A stretch of DNA of 64,000 bases from Nitrospirillum amazonense (GTDB taxonomy: Bacteria > Pseudomonadota > Alphaproteobacteria > Azospirillales > Azospirillaceae), in contig NZ_VITN01000001.1 in NCBI RefSeq assembly GCF_007828045.1, positions 1 to 64,000 of the forward strand. Direction: 5' to 3'. The position numbers and the translations under genes were made by a program. The notes beneath the pieces are model-generated. The model ran no database searches. It saw only the letters and a program-made list of their open reading frames with translations, and was not told where the DNA came from. Numbering within the stretch: position 1 is the stretch's first letter; every line of letters starts with the position of its first letter. Below are positions 32,272 through 42,074 of this stretch, piece after piece.

Positions 32272-33041
32272 CCGGCTTTTCCTTCCTGGGCCGCCCCGCA
32301 GCAGGGACAGTTCTCCCGCCGGGGCAGCTCCACCTTGGTCATCTCGCAGCTCCAGGCGTCGTACATCGCCAGCGTGCCGGACAGGCTGGGCGCCACGCCC
32401 AGAATCTCCTTGATCACCTCGATGGCCTGCAGGGCGCCCATGACGCCCACTGCCGGGCCCAGCACGCCGATCTCCGAACAGCTGGGCGCCAGCGCCGGCA
32501 CCTCGGGATAGAGGCAGCGGAAGCAGGGGTGCGAGCCCCCCAAATGGGATTTGAAGGTGGTCAGGATGCCGTCGGCCAGTTGCACGGCGGCGCTGACCAG
32601 GACGATCCCGGCCCGGCGGCAGGCGGCATGCACCGCGTCGCGGGTGGCGAAGTTGTCGCAGCCATCGGCCACGATGTCGTAATCGGCCACCAGGGCGTCC
32701 GCGTTCTCCGCGTTCACCGGCACCGCGTGTTCCACCAGCCGCACATGCGGGTTGATGCGGGCCAGCGTGAGGGCGGCGCTCCGCACCTTGGGCATGTCCA
32801 GCCGGTCGATGCCGTGCAAAATCTGGCGGTGTAGGTTGGATGGCTCGACACAGTCGAAATCGGCGAAGCCCAGCGTGCCCACCCCTGCCCCAGCCAGGTA
32901 CATCAGCAGGGGGGAGCCCAGGCCGCCGGCGCCGATGACCAGCACGCGCGCGGCCTTCAGCCGGGCTTGGCCGGGGGCGCCGATCTCCGGCAGAACCACC
33001 TGGCGCCGGTAGAAACTGGCCTCATCAGGAACGGTCGACAT
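32199..33041 (-). CDS. moeB: E1-like adenylyltransferase MoeB
   Basis: The 280-residue protein adenylates a sulfur-carrier C-terminus, most likely MoaD. Motifs: RQVVLPEIGAPGQARLKAAR, the nucleotide loop VIGAGGLGSPLLMYLAGAGV, FDCVEPSNLHRQ, DGCDNFATRD, and zinc cysteine pairs in CFRCLYPE and NCPCCG. ATG 33041 follows GGAGG. The last 24 or so residues are encoded antisense to the 3' end of moaD and extend past the usual end of the family, so they are probably a non-conserved tail. There is no C-terminal rhodanese domain. A role with ThiS or other carriers is possible. Confidence 0.9.
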   Translation of the reverse strand: MSTVPDEASFYRRQVVLPEIGAPGQARLKAARVLVIGAGGLGSPLLMYLAGAGVGTLGFADFDCVEPSNLHRQILHGIDRLDMPKVRSAALTLARINPHVRLVEHAVPVNAENADALVADYDIVADGCDNFATRDAVHAACRRAGIVLVSAAVQLADGILTTFKSHLGGSHPCFRCLYPEVPALAPSCSEIGVLGPAVGVMGALQAIEVIKEILGVAPSLSGTLAMYDAWSCEMTKVELPRRENCPCCGAAQEGKAGQPPVTGGNRTTSSVAVSGCDFST

Positions 33042-33075
33042 CACCCAGGCCTCCTGTTCCGGTTTTCTTCGTCAC

Positions 33076-33516
33076 TCAGGCCGCGGCGGCCTCACGGATG
33101 CGCTTCACGATCAGATGCACGCCGTTGGCCCGGCTGGGCGCCAGGTTGCGGCCCACGGCCAGCCGGTCCAGCACCGCCGGGCTGTGGGCCAGGATCGCGG
33201 CAGGCGGCCGCCCGTCGTACAGCCGCAGCACCAGGGCCAGCAGGCCCCGCATGATCAGGGCGTCGGACTCCGCCCGGATGCGCAGGGCCGTCGGCGTCCG
33301 CTCGATCACCAGCCACAGCTGCGACTGGCAGCCGGTCACCTGATCCTGGTCCCGCCGCTGGTCCGGCGGGATGCCGTCCAGGGCGCGGCCCAGGTCCATC
33401 AGGTGCTTCAGGCGGGCGGACCAATCGTCCAGCCCGGCGAACTCCGCCTCCAGCGCCGCGGCGGCGGCGTCGATGTCCGCGACGGTGGAGACGGTGGGTT
33501 CGGCCAGGTCGGTCAT
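33076..33516 (-). CDS. sufE: Sulfur acceptor protein SufE
   Basis: The 146-residue protein accepts persulfide sulfur from SufS. The signature is DWSARLKHLMDLGRALDGIP followed by QVTGCQSQLWLV, whose cysteine (near residue 62) is the acceptor, then SDALIMRGLLALVLRLYDGR and the C-terminal NGVHLIVKRIRE. Length is normal. It lies between moeB and anmK on the same strand, with gaps of 34 and 16 bases, and may be co-transcribed with them. Confidence 0.92.
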   Translation of the reverse strand: MTDLAEPTVSTVADIDAAAAALEAEFAGLDDWSARLKHLMDLGRALDGIPPDQRRDQDQVTGCQSQLWLVIERTPTALRIRAESDALIMRGLLALVLRLYDGRPPAAILAHSPAVLDRLAVGRNLAPSRANGVHLIVKRIREAAAA

Positions 33517-33532
33517 GGGTCCGCCCCCGCCC

Positions 33533-34657
33533 TCAGCGCTTGTGCCGCGCCACGATGCCGCCGGTCATGGGCGCCTTCACCCCCGTGGTCTTGGGGAAGC
33601 TGATGGGCAGGCCGGCCAGCACGCGGGCGGCGAGATAGGCGAAACACTCCGCCTCCACCGCGTCGCCACGCCAGTCCACCGCCTCGGCCGGCACGGCCTC
33701 GACCTTGGCGCGCTCGCCCAGGGCGGCCATGATAGCCGGGTTCTTGCGGCCACCGCCACAGACGATCAGCTTGGTCGGGCGTGTGGGCAGCAGGTCCAGC
33801 GAGCGCCCGACCGTGCCCGCCGTGAAGGCGGTCAGGGTGGCGGCACCATCCTCCAGCGACAGGCCGTCGGCCATGTCGGCGGTGAAGTCGTAGCGGTCCA
33901 GCGACTTCGGGTATGCTGCCGACAGGTAGGGATGGTCCAGCAGGCGCGCCAGCCGCGCCTCATCCACCCGGCCGCGCCGGGCGATGGCGCCGTCCACATC
34001 CATCTCCCCAGCCCCGTGGCGCATGATCCAGTCATTGATGGGGCCATTGGCCGGGCCGGTGTCGAAGGCCTCGAAATGGTCCTTACCATCCCACCAGGTG
34101 ACGTTGCCCACGCCGCCCAGGTTCAGGGCCGCGACCTCAGGCCCGGCGTGGACGCGCTTCAGCAGCGCGGCGTGATAGCTGGCGGACAGGGGCGCGCCGT
34201 GGCCGCCCGCGCGCATGTCGGCGGTGCGGAAGTCATAGACAACGTCGATACCCAGGATGTCGGCCATCAGCTGGCCGTCGCCCAACTGGCGGGTGTCACC
34301 GAAGCGGCCGGGAACCGGCGCGCGGTGCAGCACCGTCTGGCCATGGAAGCCAACGGCCGCCACCTCGTCCGGCCGCATGCCGTTCTCAGCCAGGAACTGG
34401 GCCACCGCCTCGGCCTGGGCGCGGGACAGGGCCCGTTCCGCCTCAGCGAAAATCGGGGGCTCCGCGCCCTCGAAGCGCCAGGTGAGCGCCTGGGCCACCG
34501 CCTCCCCCAAGAGGCCGCGCAGGTCCGTCGGATAGGGGGCCAATTTCCAAGGACCAAAGTCGAACACATGGACGCCATCCGTGCGGATGCACGCGATATC
34601 GATCATCCCGTCCAGCACTGTGCCCGTCATCAGGCCGATGGCCCACATCGGTTGCAT
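33533..34657 (-). CDS. anmK: Anhydro-N-acetylmuramic acid kinase
   Basis: The 374-residue kinase opens the 1,6-anhydro ring and phosphorylates anhydro-MurNAc to MurNAc-6-phosphate, the substrate of MurQ. Matching stretches are [72 protein letters not shown] and [16 protein letters not shown] precedes the ATG. In AnmK the N-terminal motif is usually GxMSGTSLDGxD; here it is [12 protein letters not shown], so serine and the second aspartate position differ, a possible sign of altered activity. MurQ is encoded about 9 kb away in the same window. Confidence 0.92.
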   Translation of the reverse strand: MQPMWAIGLMTGTVLDGMIDIACIRTDGVHVFDFGPWKLAPYPTDLRGLLGEAVAQALTWRFEGAEPPIFAEAERALSRAQAEAVAQFLAENGMRPDEVAAVGFHGQTVLHRAPVPGRFGDTRQLGDGQLMADILGIDVVYDFRTADMRAGGHGAPLSASYHAALLKRVHAGPEVAALNLGGVGNVTWWDGKDHFEAFDTGPANGPINDWIMRHGAGEMDVDGAIARRGRVDEARLARLLDHPYLSAAYPKSLDRYDFTADMADGLSLEDGAATLTAFTAGTVGRSLDLLPTRPTKLIVCGGGRKNPAIMAALGERAKVEAVPAEAVDWRGDAVEAECFAYLAARVLAGLPISFPKTTGVKAPMTGGIVARHKR

Positions 34658-34720
34658 TCATCAGTCTCCCTGAGTTCCCAAAGGTTCTTCACTGTATCAC
34701 GCCGGCGCATCATCCCGGCG

Positions 34721-35719
34721 TCAGGCGTATTGGCGGGCAGGCTCGCGCCCGTCCGCGCGCCGCAACGCGGCGGTATGCTTGGCGTGGATCTCGCCCTCGG
34801 GCTTGCGGCAGCCGGCGCAGAGCAGGATGGATTGCCGCCCATCCTCCGCCATGCGGCGGCGGAAGTCGACGGCGCGGCCCACCACGGTTTCCGCCGTCTC
34901 CGTCATCAGGTTGCCGACGACACCCTGGGCGCCATGGCTGATCACGCAGATCGACGTCTCGCCATCCGGGGCCATGCACAGGGTGTGGCCGGCCCAGAAG
35001 CAGGCGCCGGTGGGCACGGGTAGGGACGGGTTGATGTCCTGCGACATGCGCCGGTGCAGCGCTTCGTCACTTTCCAGGTCGTCCAGCTCCCGGATCTTGT
35101 GGTGGGCGCCACCCGGCAGCAGGGGCGTGACCTTGACGTGGTTGTCCACCCGCGCCACCAGCTCCAGGAACTCCGGATCATAGTCCTCAAGCGGTTCATT
35201 GAGGTCGATCTGGTACACCCCCACGCGGACATGGCCATGGTCCCGGCCGCGCAAATCCAGCAAGGTCCGCAGGCCGCGCATGGTCTTCTGAAATGAGCCC
35301 TCACCCCGGTTCAAATCATGGCTGGCCTGGTTGCCGCCATCGATGGACACGTAAATGGTGTGGGAGTAAGGCACCGCCAGAACTTCCTTAACCCGTTTGG
35401 GCGTCAGCAGCGTACCATTTGTATGCCATTGGAGGGGGGAGTGGGGCAAAAGCCGCCGCGTGATGGCCAACAATTCAGCGAAGTAGGGATTCATCAAGGG
35501 CTCACCGCGCCAATTTAGGTGTATTCCCTTGACCTCCATCGCCGATGATGTGGCCAATTTTATCAGTACTTTCTCAAGATCATCAGGTTCCAGATCCAAT
35601 TTCCCATGACTCTGCTTCGTATAGCAAAGACGACAGGACAAATTGCACCGGGTCGTCGGATCCAACCACAGCCATATTGGATGTATTTGGCCAGACTGGT
35701 CATGCAGTGGTTTAAACAA
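34721..35719 (-). CDS. Radical SAM/SPASM protein, function unknown
   Basis: The 332-residue protein has the radical-SAM cluster motif CNLSCRLC near residue 29, GEPLMNP and SIDGGNQASHD in the barrel, and a C-terminal SPASM-like cysteine set (GACFWAGHTLCMAPDGETSI, with C-V-I and CAGCRKPEGE). Such enzymes often modify peptides or proteins or mature a partner enzyme. No precursor peptide is evident next to it. The start is TTG at 35719 with a strong GGAGGT five bases upstream. Its 5' end is AT-richer than the neighbours. It is divergent from the PP2C gene and lies upstream of anmK. Confidence 0.8.
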   Translation of the reverse strand: MFKPLHDQSGQIHPIWLWLDPTTRCNLSCRLCYTKQSHGKLDLEPDDLEKVLIKLATSSAMEVKGIHLNWRGEPLMNPYFAELLAITRRLLPHSPLQWHTNGTLLTPKRVKEVLAVPYSHTIYVSIDGGNQASHDLNRGEGSFQKTMRGLRTLLDLRGRDHGHVRVGVYQIDLNEPLEDYDPEFLELVARVDNHVKVTPLLPGGAHHKIRELDDLESDEALHRRMSQDINPSLPVPTGACFWAGHTLCMAPDGETSICVISHGAQGVVGNLMTETAETVVGRAVDFRRRMAEDGRQSILLCAGCRKPEGEIHAKHTAALRRADGREPARQYA

Positions 35720-35948
35720 CGTACACCTCCGACCGTTTTATTGTCATACAGGGGCGGCCCGTTGAGCCCCCGGCGGGAAGGATGTCGTGCCCAGATGTGT
35801 ACCAGATTAATACCATAAAGACATCACTAAATTCACACGGTATGGGTGGAAAAGATTTAAGGCGGCGAAGAGACTGGCCCGGATCGCGAAAAACGGGCGG
35901 GCTGGGACGCGAGACCAAGCCGCCACGGGCAAGGAGGACGAACGGTTG
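35720..35948. promoter_or_regulatory. AT-rich divergent promoter region
   Basis: This 229-base gap separates the radical-SAM gene (minus) and the PP2C gene (plus). It is clearly less GC-rich than its surroundings, especially around 35800-35870. It must carry both promoters, but I cannot single out boxes with confidence. The TTTTATTGTCATACAG stretch near 35736 and AATACCATAAAGAC near 35810 are candidates. Confidence 0.4.
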
Positions 35949-36794
35949 ATGCAGGTCTGCGCGTTGATTTCGGATGCCGGCGGCACCGCGCCCAACGAGG
36001 ACGCGGCCGGCCATCACGGCGATTGGGCTTGGGTCATCGACGGGGCCACGGGCGTCAGCGGCGCCACCATCGATGGCTTGAGCGATGCCGCCTGGTTCGC
36101 CCGCGCCGTGGACCAGGCCCTGCGCCGCATCCTTCCCGACAGCGGCCACCTGCCCACCGATGCCGTGCTGCGCCGGGTGGTGGAGGATTGCGCCCAGGCC
36201 TTCACCCAGGCGACGCGCGATGTTCCCCGGGCGCGGCACGAGCGGCCGTCCGCCGCCTTCGCCCTGCTGCGGCGATTGGGGGAGCGGCTGGAGATGACCA
36301 CCCTGGGTGACTGCCAGATCATCCACCGCGCCGAGGACGGCCAGGCCTGCATCTTCGGCGCCTCCAGCATCCCCGTCTTCGAGGAACGCACCTTGAGGGC
36401 CGCGCGACAGGCTTTGGAGGAGACGCCCGACCTGACGCCGGCGGGCCTGTGGAATCGGGTGGTGGACCAGTTGCGCGCCAACCGCCGGTGCATGAACGTC
36501 GATGGCGGCTATTGGGTGCTGAGCACCGACACCGCGGCGCTGGCCCATGTCGACCGCGCGACGATCCCGGCGGACGGGGGACCTGTGGCCCTATGCAGCG
36601 ACGGCTTCCTGCGCCTGATCGACCTGTTCGGCCGCCGGGCGCCTGAGGACTTCCTGGCCCTGGAAGACCAGGCAGAGGCGGAGGCGGCCCTGCGGGAGCT
36701 ACGACACATCGAAGCGACGGACGATCCTCACCACGGCCATCTGCGGCTGAAGCGATCGGACGACGCCAGCTTCATCCTGGTACGTCCGGTTTAA
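35949..36794 (+). CDS. PP2C-family serine/threonine phosphatase
   Basis: The 281-residue protein has the metal-binding signatures of PP2C phosphatases: NEDAAG then DGATGVSG near the N-terminus, LGDC in the middle, LCSDGF near residue 215, and DDASFILV at the end. It would dephosphorylate Ser/Thr residues in the cytoplasm. GGAGG lies upstream; ATG 35949 is chosen over the adjacent TTG at 35946. No kinase partner is adjacent. Its stop region overlaps the end of the convergent kinase gene by 4 bases. Confidence 0.82.
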   Translation: MQVCALISDAGGTAPNEDAAGHHGDWAWVIDGATGVSGATIDGLSDAAWFARAVDQALRRILPDSGHLPTDAVLRRVVEDCAQAFTQATRDVPRARHERPSAAFALLRRLGERLEMTTLGDCQIIHRAEDGQACIFGASSIPVFEERTLRAARQALEETPDLTPAGLWNRVVDQLRANRRCMNVDGGYWVLSTDTAALAHVDRATIPADGGPVALCSDGFLRLIDLFGRRAPEDFLALEDQAEAEAALRELRHIEATDDPHHGHLRLKRSDDASFILVRPV

Positions 36795-37653
36795 CGCCTG
36801 CCAGCCAGCGCCAGGGCGCCTGTCACGGCATCGCCCAGGGTGGGGGACAGGCGGCGGCGCACGTCGGGGGCCAGCCAGGCCTCCATGGCGCTGGCCAGTC
36901 CGCCGATCAGGCTGACGCGCGGCGCCCCTTCGGCCAGCAGCGCCCGCACCAGGCCGTTCACATGCTCCGCCCCATCCTGCACCACCTGGCGGGCCACGGC
37001 GTCGCCCTGGTCGGCCTGGCGCAGCACGAGGGGGGCGAAGGTGGCGTAGTCCGTGGCCGTCGACCGGTCCATCCACAGCACCACCTCCGCCGGGTCGTCC
37101 TGGAAGCGGGCCATCAGCTCCCGCGTGAGGACGCTGCCGCCCTCGCGCCCGTCATGGGCGCGCAGGCTGTGCTGCAGGGCCCTCAGGCCCAGATAGGCGC
37201 CGCTGCCCTCGTCGGAGATGGGGAAGCCATAGCCGCCGAACTTCATCTCCCGCCCGCCGATACGGCCGATGGCGCAGGTGCCGGTGCCGACGATGACGAT
37301 GCCGCCATCCCGGCCGCCGTGCGCGCCCAGGCAGGCGATCATGGCGTCGCTGGTGAAGGCGATGCTGGCATAGGGGTGGCGGATGGCCTCCAGCGCCGCG
37401 CGGGCGCCCTTGCGGCCGATGCCGGCCACGCCCACCCCGGCGCGGATGCAGCCCACCTGCGCCGCGTCCAGCCCGGCCTCCGCGATGGCGTGGCGGGCCG
37501 CCGTCTCGATGGCCTGCCACGACGCCTCGATGCCGAAACGGGTGGCGGCGGGGCCGGCGATGCCCTGCCCCAGGACGGTGCCGGCCGCATCCTCCAGCCG
37601 CGCGCGGCAGCCGGTGCCGCCGCCGTCCACGCCCAGGTACAGCGCGCCGTCCA

Positions 37654-37654
<1 letters not shown>
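36791..37654 (-). CDS. BadF/BadG-type kinase, probable N-acetylglucosamine/glucosamine kinase
   Basis: The 287-residue ASKHA-fold kinase has YLGVDGGGTGCRARLEDAAG as phosphate-1 motif, FTSDAMIACLGAHGG, IVIVGTGTCAIGRIGG as phosphate-2 motif, YGFPISDEGSGAYLGLRALQ, and a C-terminal SLIGGLASAM adenosine motif. This pattern matches the N-acetylglucosamine kinase/glucosamine kinase branch of the BadF/BadG family. Its ATG overlaps the stop of the murA frame (TGATG), which links it to amino-sugar and peptidoglycan precursor metabolism. Which amino sugar it phosphorylates is not certain. Confidence 0.82.
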
Positions 37655-38905
<1,251 letters not shown>

Positions 38906-39050
38906 GAGGTTTTCCGCATTCTAGCCCTGTACCAAGTCTGGCGCCGCACCTGTTACGTTCATCATGCCAGTTCGCCAAGTGGTGACAAACTGGTTTTATA
39001 CTGTTAGCCTTGGCACCGATCCCAATCGACCGAGCAGAAGTCCAACCGCG

Positions 39051-39371
39051 ATGCCTGCTGCACCGATCCATCCAAGCTTGACCTCAGATCAGGCCCCCGA
39101 TCAAGCCGGCCCGGCCCATGCCGTGGATGTCCACTCCGCCGGCGCCACCTGCGAAATCTTCGTCAACCGCCGCCGCTTCGCCATCGGCAACCAGATGGTG
39201 ACGGCCGCCGACATCGCCGCCCTGCTGGGCGTGCCGGCGGACAACGCCGTGGTCGAGCGCGGTGGCCCCTCCGGCGAGTGGGTGGCCCTGTCCCTGGCCG
39301 ACACCCTGGATGTCCACCCGGGCGACACCTTCCTGGTCACCCGCCAGTTCGTGATGGGTGGGCATGGCTGA
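39051..39371 (+). CDS. Ubiquitin-like (multiubiquitin-type beta-grasp) protein with GGHG tail
   Basis: The predicted 106-residue protein has a disordered, proline-rich leader of about 30 residues, then a beta-grasp-like domain: TCEIFVNRRRFAIGNQMVTA, then ADIAALLGVPADNAVV, then DTLDVHPGDTFLVTRQFVMG and the tail GHG. The strand-helix-strand order and the ..HPGDTFLVT ending are those of prokaryotic multiubiquitin-type domains. The C-terminus MGGHG has a diglycine capped by two residues, as in precursors trimmed by a JAMM peptidase. An in-frame ATG at 38964 exists but lies upstream of a TATACT -10-like box (38997-39002), so 39051 is preferred. The last 8 bases overlap the next gene. Confidence 0.7.
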   Translation: MPAAPIHPSLTSDQAPDQAGPAHAVDVHSAGATCEIFVNRRRFAIGNQMVTAADIAALLGVPADNAVVERGGPSGEWVALSLADTLDVHPGDTFLVTRQFVMGGHG

Positions 39372-40857
39372 GCAACTCTCCCCGAACGGGAAGCTCTACC
39401 GCGCCACGCCCACGGGCTTGCTGCGCCTGGCCTCGCCGGAGAAGGAGGCGCTGTTCGCCACCGTGTTCGCCGGCCAGCCGGATCGGGAGGACGGCTGTTT
39501 CGCCCGTTTCGGCTGGCGGGTGACAGGCACGCATCTGGCCATAACCCTGGCCACCATCGATCCGCCACAGCCCGGCGATATCGAGGGCGGCGGGGCGCAG
39601 ATCAAGATCACGGCCAACGCCCTGCGCCGCGCCGCCCTGGCGGCGGAAGGCCAACCCCTGGCCGTCGGCTTCATCCACGCCCACCCCGCCGGCGTGGCGC
39701 CCAAGCCCAGCGCCATGGACGACGAGATGGACCGGTACATGGCCGGCTATTTCGCCGACCTGGTCCCCGGCCGCCCCTTCATCAGCCTGATCGTCGCCAA
39801 GACCGGCAACGACACCGCCATTTCCGGCCGCATCTTCCACGACGGCGCCTGGTATGAGATCGGCCGCGTGGCGGCGGAGCGCGACCCCACCGTGATCGCC
39901 TGGCCGCAAGGCGAACCACCGCCGGAGCCGCCCATCCCGCCGGAGCGGGTGGCCCGCCTGACCAGCGCCTTCGGGCGGGAGGCGTACCAGCGTCTGCAAC
40001 GCTCCACCGTCGCCCTTATCGGCGCCGGCGGCACCGGCTCCGCCGCCATTCCCATTCTGGCGCGGGCGGGTGTGGGCCGCCTGATCATCATCGACAGCGA
40101 CCACGCCTCGGAATCCAATCTGGAACGGCTGCACGGCAGCACCCCGGCCGACGTGGCCAACCGCGTGCCCAAGGTCACCATCGCCAGGCGGTCGGTGGCG
40201 GAATACGCCCCCGGCACGGTGGTGGAGGCCATCAACGGCCGCCTGCCGCAGCCCGAGGTGCTGGACGCCGTGCTGCAGGCCGACGTGCTGATGGGCTGCA
40301 CCGACCAGCATTCCAGCCGCATGGCGGTGGCCGACATCGCCACCCGCTACCTGATCCCGGCGGTGGATTGCGGCGGCCTGATCGAGGGGCGCGACGGCAT
40401 CGTCACCGGTCAGCTGGTGCAGATCGTCCGCTTCCTGGCGGCCGACCCCTGCCCCCGTTGCCGCGGCATGATCTCCGCCACCCGGGTGATGCAGGAAATG
40501 CTGCCGGTGGTGGAGCGGCTGGCCCCGGCGGACCAGGCGGCCCTGGCGGCGGCGCGTGGCGAGCGGCCGGACCCCATCCTGACCGCCGTGCCGCAGATCG
40601 ATACCGTAGGCTACATCACCACCACGGCCGGAACGCTGGCGGCGGGCTTCGTCATCGGCTGGCTGACCGGCCGCTTCTCCCCCACCTTCGAACGGCTGCA
40701 ACTGGACCTGGTATCGGACTGCCTGGGCGCCGTGGACCGGCCGCAACGCCCCCGGCCGGGATGCAGCTGCACCACCACGCGCGGCTATGCCGACCAGGCG
40801 GCCGACGCGGCGCCGTTCCAGCCACCCGCCCATTGGCCCGCCCCGGTCCGGCTGTAG
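39364..40857 (+). CDS. JAMM peptidase-E1 (ThiF-type) fusion
   Basis: The 497-residue protein has an N-terminal JAB/MPN domain (about residues 10-170) with the full JAMM motif: an upstream glutamate in AAEGQPLAVG, then HAHP, seven residues, S, two residues, D (HAHPAGVAPKPSAMD, about 103-117). The C-terminal E1 domain (about 195-460) has the nucleotide loop LIGAGGTGSAAIPIL, acidic IIIDSDHASESNLERL, the lysine in NRVPKVTIA, and GCTDQHSSRMAVADIATRYL. Zinc-type cysteines CPRC and CSC follow. It could trim the GGHG tail of the overlapping upstream partner and adenylate the exposed diglycine. No E2 gene is adjacent. Translational coupling with the 39051 gene is clear. Confidence 0.85.
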   Translation: MAEQLSPNGKLYRATPTGLLRLASPEKEALFATVFAGQPDREDGCFARFGWRVTGTHLAITLATIDPPQPGDIEGGGAQIKITANALRRAALAAEGQPLAVGFIHAHPAGVAPKPSAMDDEMDRYMAGYFADLVPGRPFISLIVAKTGNDTAISGRIFHDGAWYEIGRVAAERDPTVIAWPQGEPPPEPPIPPERVARLTSAFGREAYQRLQRSTVALIGAGGTGSAAIPILARAGVGRLIIIDSDHASESNLERLHGSTPADVANRVPKVTIARRSVAEYAPGTVVEAINGRLPQPEVLDAVLQADVLMGCTDQHSSRMAVADIATRYLIPAVDCGGLIEGRDGIVTGQLVQIVRFLAADPCPRCRGMISATRVMQEMLPVVERLAPADQAALAAARGERPDPILTAVPQIDTVGYITTTAGTLAAGFVIGWLTGRFSPTFERLQLDLVSDCLGAVDRPQRPRPGCSCTTTRGYADQAADAAPFQPPAHWPAPVRL

Positions 40858-40867
40858 GGGGCCGCCT

Positions 40868-41917
40868 CTAGAATCCCAGGCCGGCCACCGGGCGGTGGCA
40901 GGAACAGCCAACGAAGTGGCCCGACAGCGCCTCCAGCGAGCGCAGTTGCGCGCCATTGGCCACGTGATCCTCCCCCACCGCCGGCTCCACCTCCAGCACC
41001 AGATCGCCATCGGTGCCGAAGCGGGCCGGCAGGTGGGCGAAGGGCAGGTTGCCGGTACCCAGTTCCAGCCCTTCGGAAGAAATGGCCTGCACCAGGGTGG
41101 CCGCATCCAGGCCCGGATCCGCGCAGGCGCGTTCATCCAGGCGGATGGCGTCGGAGACGTGCAGATAGCTCATCCGCTCATCCACGAAATCGAAGGGATC
41201 CAGCCAGGCCGCCCGGTCCAGGTCATCGGCCGTGATCCAGCCGAAACGGGCGTCGCCGTCGGCCAGGCGCGGCTGGGCGCGGCGGCGGTTGAACAGGTTG
41301 GCGGACAGGGTGGCATGCGCCACGTCGATGAACGGCTCCACCCCCGTCAGCCCGTCGCGGGCCAGCGCCTCACGGAAGCGCTCGATCTCCCACGGGAAGA
41401 AGTGATCCAGCGGCCCGGTCATGTAGGTGCGGCCGTCACGGGGCAGCAGGGAATAGTGGCCGACATTCTCCACCAGCAGCCGCATGCCGCCCGCCAGGCG
41501 CGCCAGGTCGCCCACCGCCGCCTCAAAGCCTTGGGCGGCCTCATCCCGGTCGCGGGCGCGGGGCGGGGCCTGGCCGAAGACCAGGTCGAAATAGCGGTGC
41601 AGTACGACCGCCTCGGCCCCGATCTCAGCGGCGAAGGCCAGGGTATGCCGGCATTGGTCGGCATCGAAGCCGACGCGGGTGACCAGGGGCACCGACTGGG
41701 GCGGGATGTGGACGATCAGCCCATCCACCGGAAATTCCTGTCGCAACCGGGCGATATTCTGCCGAGCGAGGGTGAGACCGGCGGCGGAGGTCACGTCCCG
41801 CTCCCCAAAGGTGTGCAGTTCCAGCCGTACCGGCCGCCCCTGGGAGACGAGATAGGCGGCACGCGCGGCCAGTTGGCCGTAATCGGCCACGGCGGCCTTG
41901 AGGACAAGGTTGGGCAT
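40868..41917 (-). CDS. TIM-barrel protein (xylose isomerase-like/DUF692-like fold), function unknown
   Basis: The 349-residue protein has a TIM-barrel-like alternation of strands and helices with putative metal ligands in GLIVHIPPQ, AVVLHRYFDL, LLVENVGHYS, PFIDVAHATL, MSYLHVSDA and DLVLEVEPAV. This set of H and E ligands resembles sugar-phosphate isomerase/AP-endonuclease-2-type barrels. The C-terminus has CSCH, an unusual cysteine pair. ATG 41917 follows GGGGAGG. It is divergent from the flavin enzyme at 42075 and convergent with the JAMM-E1 gene 10 bases away. No substrate can be named. Confidence 0.65.
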   Translation of the reverse strand: MPNLVLKAAVADYGQLAARAAYLVSQGRPVRLELHTFGERDVTSAAGLTLARQNIARLRQEFPVDGLIVHIPPQSVPLVTRVGFDADQCRHTLAFAAEIGAEAVVLHRYFDLVFGQAPPRARDRDEAAQGFEAAVGDLARLAGGMRLLVENVGHYSLLPRDGRTYMTGPLDHFFPWEIERFREALARDGLTGVEPFIDVAHATLSANLFNRRRAQPRLADGDARFGWITADDLDRAAWLDPFDFVDERMSYLHVSDAIRLDERACADPGLDAATLVQAISSEGLELGTGNLPFAHLPARFGTDGDLVLEVEPAVGEDHVANGAQLRSLEALSGHFVGCSCHRPVAGLGF

Positions 41918-42074
41918 GCTCACCTCCCCGCCGGATCGCTGACGCCAGGGTGGCATGGCCGGCCAACCTGGACAAGCTGGTATTCATATGGTATGCAACC
42001 ACTGGTCCGGCGGCCTCCCCTCGGGCGGGGTTGCCGGCCCTTCCGTCCAGGACAAAAACAAGGGGGCAGGCCCC

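Noticed and set aside
35712-36548. Minus-strand frame opposite the PP2C phosphatase gene
   Set aside because: It is a shadow frame; the plus strand has all PP2C metal motifs and a GGAGG site.
39051-40857. Assignment to the Bil or CBASS (Cap2/Cap3) defence systems
   Set aside because: There is no E2-domain gene, no cyclic-nucleotide synthase and no effector gene next to it. The pair is simpler than those systems, so a defence role is not claimed.
41918-42074. Short palindrome-like bases around TTCATATGGTATGC between the TIM-barrel and flavin genes
   Set aside because: The arms mismatch at several positions; it cannot be told from chance in an AT-rich promoter gap.
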